Assembly: GCA_002371295.1 (NCBI GenBank)
Contig: DFGZ01000376.1
Coordinates: 1 to 43,371 of the forward strand
Direction: 5' to 3'
Source: Oribacterium sp. UBA3737
Lineage (GTDB): Bacteria > Bacillota_A > Clostridia > Lachnospirales > Lachnospiraceae
Length of the DNA stretch: 43,371 bases
The notes below the pieces were generated by a model. It saw only the letters and a program-made list of their open reading frames with translations. It was not told the DNA's origin and made no database searches. Numbering within the stretch: position 1 is the first letter of the stretch; each line of letters opens with the position of its first letter. The position numbers and the translations under genes were made by a program. Shown here one piece after another: positions 7,968 through 15,448 of this stretch.

Positions 7968-8168
7968 ATGGTCGAAAAAGGTTTTGCTTCCAACTTAAGG
8001 GAACTACGTAAAGCCAAAAAGGAAACGCAACAGCAATTGGCTAATGCGATAGGTGTGTCCAGGAGTAATGTTTCAAAATGGGAAAACAGCTTACTCGAGG
8101 CGGATCACAAAACATTAAAGGCAATAGCACTGCATTATCACATAACAATAGATCAATTGCTCGCATAG
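7968..8168 (+). CDS. XRE-family helix-turn-helix regulator
   Basis: A 66-residue single-domain DNA-binding protein. ATG 7968 is chosen because AGGAGG ends 5 bp upstream; an in-frame ATG at 7950 abuts the previous stop. The helix-turn-helix is QQLANAIGVSRSNVSKWENS, followed by LKAIALHYHITIDQLL, the standard Cro/C1 (PF01381) layout. There is no extra ligand or dimerisation domain. Such proteins regulate mobile-element genes. The palindrome at 7901-7915 just upstream is a candidate self-operator. Confidence 0.85.
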   Translation: MVEKGFASNLRELRKAKKETQQQLANAIGVSRSNVSKWENSLLEADHKTLKAIALHYHITIDQLLA

Positions 8169-8190
8169 ATACTCGGATAAAAAACAGAAG

Positions 8191-8226
8191 AGTCACACAC
8201 GAAATCAGTGAACTTCGTGTGTGACT
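8191..8226 (+). other. Strong hairpin abutting a ribosome site
   Basis: A perfect 13-bp stem, AGTCACACACGAA (8191-8203) with TTCGTGTGTGACT (8214-8226), has a 10-nt loop and ends directly against the AAAGGAGG (8227-8234) of the next gene. There is no T tract, so it is not a simple terminator. It may stabilise a processed mRNA or affect translation. Confidence 0.6.
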
Positions 8227-8240
8227 AAAGGAGGCAAAGA

Positions 8241-8651
8241 ATGGAGAATGAAAAAAATGTGGATCTAAAAACTTCTGTAAAACGATCTCCACAGCTTAAT
8301 TTTTATAACTACTCATCCCACAACGAACAGGTCATTTTAAAGGCACTTGCAAAAACCTTATGGTATACAAATATTTCATGCACGATAACAGATGACTGGA
8401 GCGAGGGCTCCAACGGTACCTACGATGTGTATATTTGCCTGTCAAAAGGTGTATCACATATTTGGTCAGTGGGTGCACAGGCGATTTATGAAAAAAGTAA
8501 ATGCGTGTACAAAGATTATGATGATGTACTTGATTTGAGTATACAGTTGATAGGATATCTTACAAATAATCGCGATGATCGGATTAAACTTTTAGAATTA
8601 TTCCGTCTTGTACTAATTGAGGGTGATTACATAGTCAGAGTAGATGATTAA
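8241..8651 (+). CDS. Protein of unknown function
   Basis: A 136-residue cytoplasmic protein with AAAGGAGG upstream of its ATG. It is mixed alpha/beta by composition, with a central region DDWSEGSNGTYDVYICLSKG and a helical C-terminus (LDLSIQLIGYLTN through LLELFRLVLIEGDY). No signal, membrane segment or motif is recognised. It follows the XRE gene by 72 bp with a strong hairpin between, so it is probably in the same transcript. Confidence 0.6.
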   Translation: MENEKNVDLKTSVKRSPQLNFYNYSSHNEQVILKALAKTLWYTNISCTITDDWSEGSNGTYDVYICLSKGVSHIWSVGAQAIYEKSKCVYKDYDDVLDLSIQLIGYLTNNRDDRIKLLELFRLVLIEGDYIVRVDD

Positions 8652-8727
8652 AATTAGCATTATTGTATTATTCTGATTAACTATAATTTAATTGGTGACA
8701 CTGATACACATGTACAGGGAGGCGGGA

Positions 8728-8958
8728 ATGAAAAAGATATTGATATTAACAGCTATATTAGGATTAGTATTATCAGGGTGCAATAGGACTATCATTGACA
8801 CAACGTGGGCTTACAAATATGCCGATATCAATGGTGTTGGGACGGTTGAGGTATCATCGTGGATAGATTTCGAAAACTCGGATATGATCCAGATCAAAGC
8901 CGCAGATCGTACAGTGTATCTTACTCACTCCGTCAATGTGATTCTACGGACAGAATAA
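8728..8958 (+). CDS. Small lipoprotein-like protein of mobile elements
   Basis: A 76-residue protein. ATG 8728 is chosen for its AGGGAGGCGGG ribosome site; an upstream in-frame ATG at 8692 lacks one. The N-terminus MKKILILTAILGLVLSGC is a lipoprotein signal with an LSGC lipobox (Cys18). The mature part (IIDTTWAYKYADI, VEVSSWIDFENSDMIQIK, VYLTHSVNVIL) resembles a small protein I recall from Firmicutes phages and conjugative elements, usually with IDTTW and VESW..DGDQIQIKI..TYLVHSSNV blocks. Its function is unknown. A good terminator lies 90 bp downstream. Confidence 0.6.
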   Translation: MKKILILTAILGLVLSGCNRTIIDTTWAYKYADINGVGTVEVSSWIDFENSDMIQIKAADRTVYLTHSVNVILRTE

Positions 8959-9047
8959 CTATAAATGTAATTTATGATGTTAACTATTGGTACTTGCTTA
9001 TTATATTTGGAAATGCTTTTGAATATTTATGTAGAAATTTAGCAAGA

Positions 9048-9078
9048 GAACTAGATCAAAGCATCTAGTTCTTTTTTT
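9048..9078 (+). terminator. Rho-independent terminator
   Basis: GAACTAGAT (9048-9056) pairs perfectly with ATCTAGTTC (9063-9071) and is followed by seven T. It ends the XRE/lipoprotein unit. Confidence 0.9.
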
Positions 9079-9092
9079 GTGATAAATCTTTT

Positions 9093-9129
9093 ATTGACAT
9101 TTTGTGGGCTTTGTACCACTTTTTGTCAT
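9093..9129 (-). repeat. 37-bp inverted repeat, right copy (recombinase-site-like)
   Basis: This is the inverted partner of 5635-5671 with one mismatch. In this copy the arms are TGACAAAAAGTGG and (reverse complement of the other arm) TGACATTTTGTGG around a TACAAAG centre, so it is the better-matched palindrome of the two. It lies between the terminator of the lipoprotein gene and the leader of the DNA polymerase gene. Confidence 0.7.
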
Positions 9130-9164
9130 TTTATAGAGATCTAATTCTTCATTACATCAAGAAT

Positions 9165-9202
9165 AATAATATTGAAAAAAAAATTTAGATTTCAATATTA
9201 TT
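9165..9202 (+). promoter_or_regulatory. Inverted repeat upstream of DNA polymerase gene
   Basis: AATAATATTGAAA (9165-9177) and TTTCAATATTATT (9190-9202) form a perfect 13-bp inverted repeat with a 12-nt A/T loop, 45 bp before the polymerase start. It could be an operator or a leader hairpin. The rest of 9130-9247 is AT-rich with a GGAG ribosome site before the ATG. Confidence 0.5.
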
Positions 9203-9247
9203 CAGTCATATTGGGTTTATCAAAAAATATATGAATGGAGATTATTT

Positions 9248-12200
9248 ATGAACACCAGTATTATTGATGTACTCAAAATGGATTCAAGTAGCAAATCTGA
9301 AAAGACTGAAACAGTAGAGATGGTAAATGGGCATTCGACTACCGGATATCGAGCAGCCAATTCATCCCTACCTAATTTCATCAGACCAAAAGATCAGGAG
9401 GTTTTTTTATCAACCCCTTGGCAGAAAGGAAATACCGGAAGGACACAAAGGGCTGATTATAATAACCTTTTTGAAATGTCCTATCGGGTTGTTGATACAT
9501 CAAAATCACTCTTCCCGGAAAAAAGAAGAGAAAAAAATGTACCTCAAAGCCTTTATTTATGCGGGGGTCATGATGACTCTATGGGAAGCCCAAAGTTATC
9601 TATTGACCCCGACCCCCAGACTGCACCTTTGCAAACAGGCAGTACAGATTTGTCAATATTTTCTAATCTACCTACTATTCAGGCTGCAAGAAAGCAAACC
9701 TACAGGCTTAACATTGCTTATGATTGCGAATATAAACATGTACCAGAATCAGACTATAGATTGATAACGAGCTATCAGTTCGCTGTTTATCTTCCTGATG
9801 AAAAACATATCCTTGAGGTAGTTTTCAGATCTCTAAGATATGAAATAATGAATCGTCTTTACCTAAGAACCTGTTTAGGGGCAATTCTTGATATTTTAGT
9901 AGATTTGGATGTCATACCTGTAGTATCTGCAACATATAAAGAGACCCGAAGGTGGAATATAACCGAAAATATTCCATTATTTGAAGGTTCTGACGAAAAA
10001 TATAAGCATAAAAAGACATTCAAGTCCATACAAGAGGCAAAAGAATATAATCCCGATAATCCTAATCCTCTGATTATTGTGGATAAAAAGGTATATAAAA
10101 CTAATGACTTTACTGATTTCAAAAATAAGGGTGTTTCCCTTGAAATAGGAATAATATGTCATGCTGGTATTGTAGATTTGCCTGCTTTCAAGGATGATAT
10201 TTTTGGATTTCGTAAAAAGAATGGCAATATCATGCCATACCTAAATTCTATGCAGGGTGGTTTGACCAGCATATATCCTTTTTTTATACATGTACCAACA
10301 GCAAAGGCTTACTGGAAATTTTATCCAGTAAATATCATATTCAGGGACACAATGTGCTGCGCGCCCGCGGATGGAAAATCTTTATCTCATCTTGGTGAAT
10401 GCGTACAAGTCCCCAAAATTGTATTGCCTAAAGGAGCTATATCAAATATGGATAAGTATATGATGGAATGTCCCGAAGATTATATGGCTTACGCAGCACA
10501 GGATGCCTTGGTTACTCTCATGTATGGTTCAAGATTATGGGGCATCAATAAGGATTGGCCTCTAACTTCAACTTCCGGCGCTTGCTTTGCAATGAAGAAT
10601 AGTATCGCTGATTACTTACATATTAAACGGGATATCAACGGAAATATCGATAAAGAGTCTTTTAACCATATATATAGGGGGTACAAAGAAGTGAAAAAAG
10701 GAAAGATATCTACTCCAGTCGGACTCAAGCAGATGAAAACTACCGAGGCAATATCATTTGAGGTCAAGCAACTTCACGATTTTTCGTCAGCAGCTTATGC
10801 AGGTGGATTTAATACCTGCTCAATCCCAGGTGTTTATGAGAATATTCATACTTATGATTACGATTTGGAAAATGCATACCCGACAGCCATGTGTCTTGTA
10901 TTCGACATAGACTATGACAATCCTATTGAACGTGAGTTCAAAAATGAGGAACTATCATTACAAGCATTCCGCACGCCTGTTGATCCATTATTTGCGCTCG
11001 TTGATTTTGAATTCCCAAAGAATGTTAGATATCCCTGTATCCCAATTCATGATGATGGTAGCATAATTTTTCCACGATGCGGAGAGGCTGTATATACATC
11101 TGGACCATCTCTTTATTTAGCATTACGTCTTGGAGCTAAGATACATGTAAGGCGTGGATATATGGCTCGTATCAAAATGACAGATCAACTTACACCATCA
11201 ATGTCTCTGCGCGTTGCTTGCAAGCAAATGGTCAAAGACAGAACAATTGCAAAAAATATATACGGAAAAGGATCCGTTGAAGAATTACTGTGTAAGATCT
11301 TTGTTAATGGATCTTATGGAAAAATTGCTCAGGATGTTATAGAAAAGCATACTTGGGATGGCTGGAATGAGCATATGCAAAATATTGGTTACTCAGCGAT
11401 AACATCACCCGAAAGAGCTGCACTCATTACAGATATAGTCCGTTGTATGCTTATAGGTACAATGAATCAGATTGCTGATATGGGCAGAAGGACTTTTTCT
11501 GTAACAACAGATGGGTTTATCTCAGAAGCATCTCTTATAGATGTTAACTCTGTTGACTGCTTTGGTTTTAGGAATCTGTTTGAACAATCAAGGTTATGGC
11601 TAACAGATACAGACCCTACTATATAGGCTATAAAACACGAACAGTGTACTCTCATCAACCCGACAACTCGTTGTAATATCGGATATGATGTTCCTGATGG
11701 TAAAAAAGGTGTATTGGCTCATGGGGGCGTAAAAACATTTCACGCTGAATTCGATTATGATATCAGTAAGGAATCCATAGAGAAATATATCAGCAACATC
11801 TCTGTTGATGATGATTTTGGTGGAAATGATTATAAGGACAGTCTTGATGATAAGCATCGCATGTCTGAACTCATTCTGCTAAGAACACACCGTGTACTGT
11901 ATATTTCTAACGAGTTTCCTAATATTAAGGACTTGGGACCAACAGGTATGATGAAGGATTTTCAAACATTCCTTAAGGCTCATCAGGTCCGACTTGATTT
12001 TGATCTCAAGCGTAAGCCTATAAGAGAATCAATACGCAATATTTCAGGAGTAATAGACAATATTACATATACTTATGCCAACTTTGACACTCTACCATTT
12101 GAGGATTTGGAAGAATACAGAAAGTACCGATCCACAAATGAGCCATTTTCTTGTTTACGAACTGAAAATGACTGGGGTAAGTTCTTCCTTAAACTAAATG

Positions 12201-12502
12201 ATAAAGAAAAGGGATATAAACGGCGTACTCCTGATGAGTGGGCAAAACTGTTTTCTGTCATTCAAGGGTACAGATGCGGACTGTGGTCTCTTCCTGAATT
12301 AGAAGAGTGCAAGAATGAAGATGGTAGTACGAATGTTAAAAAAGCAATTTCTGTGATTAATGAGCATAATCATTCCGCTCGTATATTTAACGCGACTGCC
12401 TGGAAAAATGCCAGACGCCCCGAAAGAGCTTCACAGATGCTCCCAGAAGACATGATTAAAGAGTTGCTCGAAGAATTTCACTACATCCCTACGAGCCACT
12501 AA
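9248..12502 (+). pseudogene. Family-B DNA polymerase interrupted by an in-frame TAG
   Basis: One frame runs from ATG 9248 to 12502 (1084 codons) with a single TAG at 11624-11626. Exonuclease motifs: YDCEYKH (D159, E161), HAGIVDLPAF near 305 and YAAQDA (Y415, D419). Polymerase motifs: YAGG at 517, motif A DLENAYP (D539), motif B KIFVNGSYG (683-691) and motif C VTTDGF (D755). These are the family-B marks, closest in style to plasmid, viral and mobile-element PolB (PF03175). In motif C the usual first Asp of DTD is Thr; the metal-binding second Asp is kept. All motifs lie before the TAG, but 291 codons follow it (IKHEQCTLINPTTR, GVLAHGGVKTF), which look like the continued thumb region. Sense-to-TAG (TGG to TAG) mutation is the simplest reading; neighbouring genes use TAG as stop, so recoding is unlikely. 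It probably replicated a mobile element. The first 150 residues are unassigned. Confidence 0.8.
11624..11626 (+). other. In-frame amber codon in polymerase gene
   Basis: The context is ACT ATA TAG GCT ATA AAA CAC. The frame stays open on both sides with continuous protein-like coding. A TTG at 11714 could restart a 262-residue C-terminal fragment, but no strong ribosome site precedes it. Confidence 0.85.
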
Positions 12503-12524
12503 GTGAAGAATTTTTTTAATAAAA

Positions 12525-12565
12525 TGATATTTTTTCAAATGTCCTTGCATATTGATAATGTAAAA
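12525..12565 (+). promoter_or_regulatory. Shared upstream motif, copy B
   Basis: This is the partner of 7097-7137 (29 of 41 bases). Here TTGCAT and GATAATGTAA lie close together, followed by the AAGGAG ribosome site of the gene at 12589. It is probably a common promoter or operator. Confidence 0.45.
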
Positions 12566-12588
12566 ATATTTAAGGAGAGAAAAGAACT

Positions 12589-12987
12589 ATGATTTTTAAA
12601 AACGACGCTCATAAAGCATTTTATGAGTCTCATCACAAAATTTACATCCAAAACGGCGAGCTTGATCATAACCGTTCCGCCCTGATCTATACTTTGGGTA
12701 TGGACGAGGATTGCCGTGACCATTTTGATGACCTGTATAACAAAGATACAGGGTGTGTCTGCGGAGATGATGATATTTGTTGCTGGGTAACCTCTTCATC
12801 TCAGGCGGTCATTCGGCTCGCTTTTGACCTTTTTCATGACGGTCCCATAGTATTGACTAAGGATAGAGATAAACAGTTAGCGTTGCTCGAGAACTACTCG
12901 ACCGCAAGCGTATTTGGTAATCTCGCCTATCACGGACTAACCCAATACGGCATACAGGCCCTGCAATTACGATATGGTTTTAGTTGA
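12589..12987 (+). CDS. DUF6075-like protein
   Basis: A 132-residue protein with AAGGAGAG upstream of its ATG. The pattern FKNDAHKAFYESHHK, then RSALIYTLGMDEDCRDHFDDLYN, then SSSQAVIRLAFDLFHDG and AYHGLTQYGIQALQLRYGF resembles the DUF6075 family, small proteins common in Firmicutes mobile elements and of unknown function. It has several Cys (CVCGDDDICC). No export signal is present. It is served by the same upstream motif as the acidic gene at 7182 and followed by a strong terminator, so it is transcribed alone. Confidence 0.6.
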   Translation: MIFKNDAHKAFYESHHKIYIQNGELDHNRSALIYTLGMDEDCRDHFDDLYNKDTGCVCGDDDICCWVTSSSQAVIRLAFDLFHDGPIVLTKDRDKQLALLENYSTASVFGNLAYHGLTQYGIQALQLRYGFS

Positions 12988-13045
12988 TATCAAGGTTCTA
13001 TGGATAGATGGTTGAGAGTGTAATAGGAATAGATAGACCTTATTT

Positions 13046-13089
13046 AATAATAGAGGTGACTCATATAATAATGGGTCACCTCTATTATT
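13046..13089. terminator. Rho-independent terminator
   Basis: A 15-bp perfect stem, AATAATAGAGGTGAC (13046-13060) with GTCACCTCTATTATT (13075-13089), can serve either strand. It closes the DUF6075-like gene. Confidence 0.8.
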
Positions 13090-13130
13090 ATGCTTATTTG
13101 TTAAACCATACTATGGATGTGTGATACTGG

Positions 13131-13197
13131 GCAATGTGAGGGCAATGTCATCGACATTGCTAGACTGTCTTGACATTTACTCTTATTATGTTACGAT
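13131..13197 (+). promoter_or_regulatory. Promoter with upstream palindromic operator
   Basis: TTGACA (13170-13175) and TACGAT (13192-13197) are spaced 16 bp. Directly upstream is the palindrome GCAATGTC-ATC-GACATTGC (13142-13160), with an extra half-site GCAATGTG at 13131. This is a likely controlled promoter for the AlbA-type regulator gene or for a short RNA ending at the hairpin at 13299. The rest of 12988-13387 holds only that hairpin and the terminator at 13046. Confidence 0.5.
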
Positions 13198-13298
13198 TTT
13201 GGTCAGAAGATGTGCTTACATACACATTTATAGGAGTTTGGGCTCCGCTTAGTACAAACGATTTTTATTCTTATAAGTATTTTTGATTGTAATCAGTG

Positions 13299-13328
13299 GA
13301 GCAAGCTTATATGCTTGCTCTAATTTTT
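13299..13328 (+). terminator. Terminator or attenuator in leader
   Basis: GAGCAAGC (13299-13306) pairs with GCTTGCTC (13313-13320) across a 6-nt loop and is followed by TAATTTTT. It lies 100 bp downstream of the promoter at 13170 and before the coding start at 13436, so it may act as an attenuator or end a small RNA of about 120 nt. Confidence 0.5.
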
Positions 13329-13387
13329 ATATATGAGAATTACTGTGATGCCTGTAGGAATATGCTGTAAAGAGGATGGTGTACCCT

Positions 13388-13432
13388 ATGAAGAATGACC
13401 AGTGGATAAAATATCAGGAGGAGCTGCGATAA
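13388..13432 (+). CDS. 14-residue ORF before AlbA-type regulator
   Basis: MKNDQWIKYQEELR ends at TAA 3 bp before the ATG of the next gene, and the AGGAGG of that gene (13416-13421) lies inside this ORF at an unusually long 14-bp spacing. Coupled translation would explain the spacing. The ribosome site of the small ORF itself is weak. Confidence 0.3.
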   Translation: MKNDQWIKYQEELR

Positions 13433-13435
13433 AGA

Positions 13436-15025
13436 ATGAAAACAGTACCAATTATTACAGATGAACTTCTTTCGCTGATACGTCATGGAGAAGATTATCA
13501 GATTGAATACAAGGAAGCGAAGACGGAATTGCCTAAGAGCCTGTTTGATACCGTAAGCTCTTTCTCTAACAGAGAAGGTGGGGACATTTTTCTTGGAGTC
13601 CATGATTGCGGTGTTATTATGGGCATAGATCCGTCAAGCGCTGCTAAACTCATAACTAACTTCGGAAATCTTGCAAACAATAAAGATAAGTTATTTCCGC
13701 CGACGTATCTTACGGCAACAGAATATGTATTTATATCCGAAGGCGGATTCTCCGGCGTAGATAAGAATGGGAAAATCATCATGGAGGAAGCGGGTGAATA
13801 TCATATACTTCATATTCATGTTCCGATAAGCCCGACAGTTGTTAGACATCATGGACGCATATATGATCGTAACGGAGATGCAGATATCGATATAACTGAT
13901 ATTTCGGATATGGTTTATCAGTGTTATGCCAGAAAACAGAGCACATATTTTGTTAATAAAGTATATCCGTATTGGAATGTGCCAGATCTTCGTAAAGATT
14001 TGATTGACAAAGCACGTAAGATGGCAGCGTCAAGAAAAAGAAGAGATAATAGAAATGAAAGCCATCCATGGGAAAATATGAGCGACGAGGAAATGCTCCG
14101 CACATCCGGTTTGATTCTTACCGATGAGCAAGGAAAAACCGGAATTACACTGGCTGCAGTTCTTCTCTTTGGTACAGACAATATGATTGCTTCTGCATGT
14201 GCCCATCATAAGACTGACTGCATATATCGTGTTTATAACTTGGATCGGTATGATGACAGGGATGTGATAGATCCAACAAATCTACTTGATTCCTATAATC
14301 GTATGTTTGATTTTGGCCAGAAACATTTGAATGATCTGTTCGTGCTGGATGGTATTCAGAGCGTCAGTGCCAGAGATGCAATCCTTCGTGAGATTATCTC
14401 GAACAGCCTGGCACACAGGGACTACAGCAATGGTTATGTTGCAAAGATGGTGATCGAAAAAGACAGGATTTTGGTGGAAAACGGAAACAGAGCACATGGT
14501 ATCGGAGCATTAAACATCAAGTCATTTAAGCCATTTGCAAAGAATCCGCCAATATCCAAAATATTCAGAGAAATCGGTTTTGCTGATGAACTCGGAAGTG
14601 GCATGCGGAACAGCTATAAGTACACAAGGTTGTACAGTGGAGCTGAGCCAGAATTTATTGAGGGTGATGTATTTGAAATAGTAATTCCTCTGACAACTGG
14701 CGCCATGACAAAGGTTGGTCCAGGGACTTCACCTGTGGCAAGTGGTCAAGTAAGTACGCAGGCTGAGTACGCAGGCAGTACGCAGGCTGAGTACGCAAGC
14801 AGTACGCAGGCAGTTACAATAAGTCTGGATATTTCAAAACTCAACGAATTGCTTGAGTATTGTTCGGAACCAAGAACAAGAGCTGAAATGCAGGAATTCT
14901 GCGGTATAAAAACGAGAGAGTATTTCCGGAAAAAGATTCTTGTTCCGATGATTAAATCTGGCAAAATAATACTTACAGTTCCAGATAGTCCGAGTAGCCC
15001 GAATCAGAAGTACAAGAAAGCATGA
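13436..15025 (+). CDS. AlbA/Schlafen-type putative transcriptional regulator
   Basis: A 529-residue protein. Residues 15-160 form an AlbA_2 (Schlafen-like, PF04326) domain: YQIEYKEAKTELPKSLFDTV, then SFSNREGGDIFLGVHDCG and LHIHVPISPTVVRHHGRIYDR. Residues 300-420 form the ATPase/regulator C-domain of RecG-like regulators (HATPase_c_4 type): ILREIISNSLAHRDYSNG and FREIGFADELGSGMRNSYKY. Residues 440-461 are a repeat linker STQAEYAG/STQAEYAS, encoded by a tandem repeat. A winged-helix-like tail follows (LNELLEYCSEPRTRAEMQEF). Such proteins are annotated as DNA-binding regulators and often accompany defence or mobile genes; RNA binding or cleavage, as in some Schlafens, is possible. I see no integrase or nuclease partner adjacent. 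Confidence 0.85.
   Translation: MKTVPIITDELLSLIRHGEDYQIEYKEAKTELPKSLFDTVSSFSNREGGDIFLGVHDCGVIMGIDPSSAAKLITNFGNLANNKDKLFPPTYLTATEYVFISEGGFSGVDKNGKIIMEEAGEYHILHIHVPISPTVVRHHGRIYDRNGDADIDITDISDMVYQCYARKQSTYFVNKVYPYWNVPDLRKDLIDKARKMAASRKRRDNRNESHPWENMSDEEMLRTSGLILTDEQGKTGITLAAVLLFGTDNMIASACAHHKTDCIYRVYNLDRYDDRDVIDPTNLLDSYNRMFDFGQKHLNDLFVLDGIQSVSARDAILREIISNSLAHRDYSNGYVAKMVIEKDRILVENGNRAHGIGALNIKSFKPFAKNPPISKIFREIGFADELGSGMRNSYKYTRLYSGAEPEFIEGDVFEIVIPLTTGAMTKVGPGTSPVASGQVSTQAEYAGSTQAEYASSTQAVTISLDISKLNELLEYCSEPRTRAEMQEFCGIKTREYFRKKILVPMIKSGKIILTVPDSPSSPNQKYKKA
14753..14811 (+). repeat. In-frame tandem repeat in regulator gene
   Basis: Five copies of AGTACGCAGGC (the fourth has AAGC) start at 14753, 14766, 14777, 14790 and 14801, alternating 13 and 11 bp apart, so a 24-bp unit is repeated about 2.5 times. 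It encodes the 8-residue unit STQAEYAG. Copy number can change in steps of 24 bp without breaking the frame. Confidence 0.9.
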
Positions 15026-15028
15026 ACA

Positions 15029-15048
15029 TTCATACGTTAACGTATGAA
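15029..15048. promoter_or_regulatory. Perfect 20-bp palindrome
   Basis: TTCATACGTTAACGTATGAA reads the same on both strands with no loop, which favours a dimeric protein-binding site over an RNA hairpin. It starts 4 bp after the stop of the AlbA-type gene and is flanked by GAACATT on one side and GAACATTA on the other. Confidence 0.6.
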
Positions 15049-15341
15049 CATTATGAGCATAGTTTGGATCTACCAAAAAGGGATGCTCGAAAACAAATCA
15101 TATTCAGCCGAAAAACCATGTGACTTCAGATTCTAAGTGGGGTAAAATTAAAAAAACGTGGGGTAAAACAGTGGGGGACACCCTGTAGAACCGCTTAAAA
15201 TAAGGATTTTTAGAGTTTCTGGCTAGTGTGATGAAGACCTATTTCTATTCATACACAGGCAGGATGCAGAATCAGAATAAGCCTCATGATTTTCAGAAAA
15301 AAGCCTGAAAATACGTGGGTTTTGAGACCATAAAGTGAACT
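15049..15341. other. Non-coding junction between accessory and core DNA
   Basis: No supportable gene. Two copies of GTGGGGTAAAA lie about 25 bp apart (near 15138 and 15161), followed by a GTGGGGGACACCCTGT stretch, and a small 8-bp inverted repeat (ATTTTCAG/CTGAAAAT) at 15289-15312. Base composition shifts toward the right-hand chromosome here, so the accessory region probably ends in this stretch. Confidence 0.4.
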
Positions 15342-15389
15342 AAAAGTACTTCAAAGATATCTGTCAGGTATCTTTGAAGTACTTTTTTT
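15342..15389. terminator. Strong bidirectional terminator
   Basis: An 18-bp perfect stem, AAAAGTACTTCAAAGATA (15342-15359) with TATCTTTGAAGTACTTTT (15369-15386), has a 9-nt loop and T runs in both directions. It ends the VWA gene on the minus strand and anything arriving from the left. Confidence 0.9.
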
Positions 15390-15448
15390 GAGCTATATCT
15401 GAATTAAATCCGGATTATGAGATTTTTAACATTTGTGAGAGAATTATC

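Noticed and set aside
9327..9764. 145-codon open frame inside the polymerase gene
   Set aside because: It is an out-of-frame shadow of the polymerase coding region.
11624..11626. TAG read as a reassigned sense codon, as in some phages
   Set aside because: Genes nearby (ends at 1106, 2968 and 8168) use TAG as a normal stop, so general recoding is unlikely.
14753..14811. CRISPR-like short repeats
   Set aside because: The units are 11-13 bp without spacers and keep the reading frame, so they are a coding tandem repeat. No CRISPR array was seen in the window.
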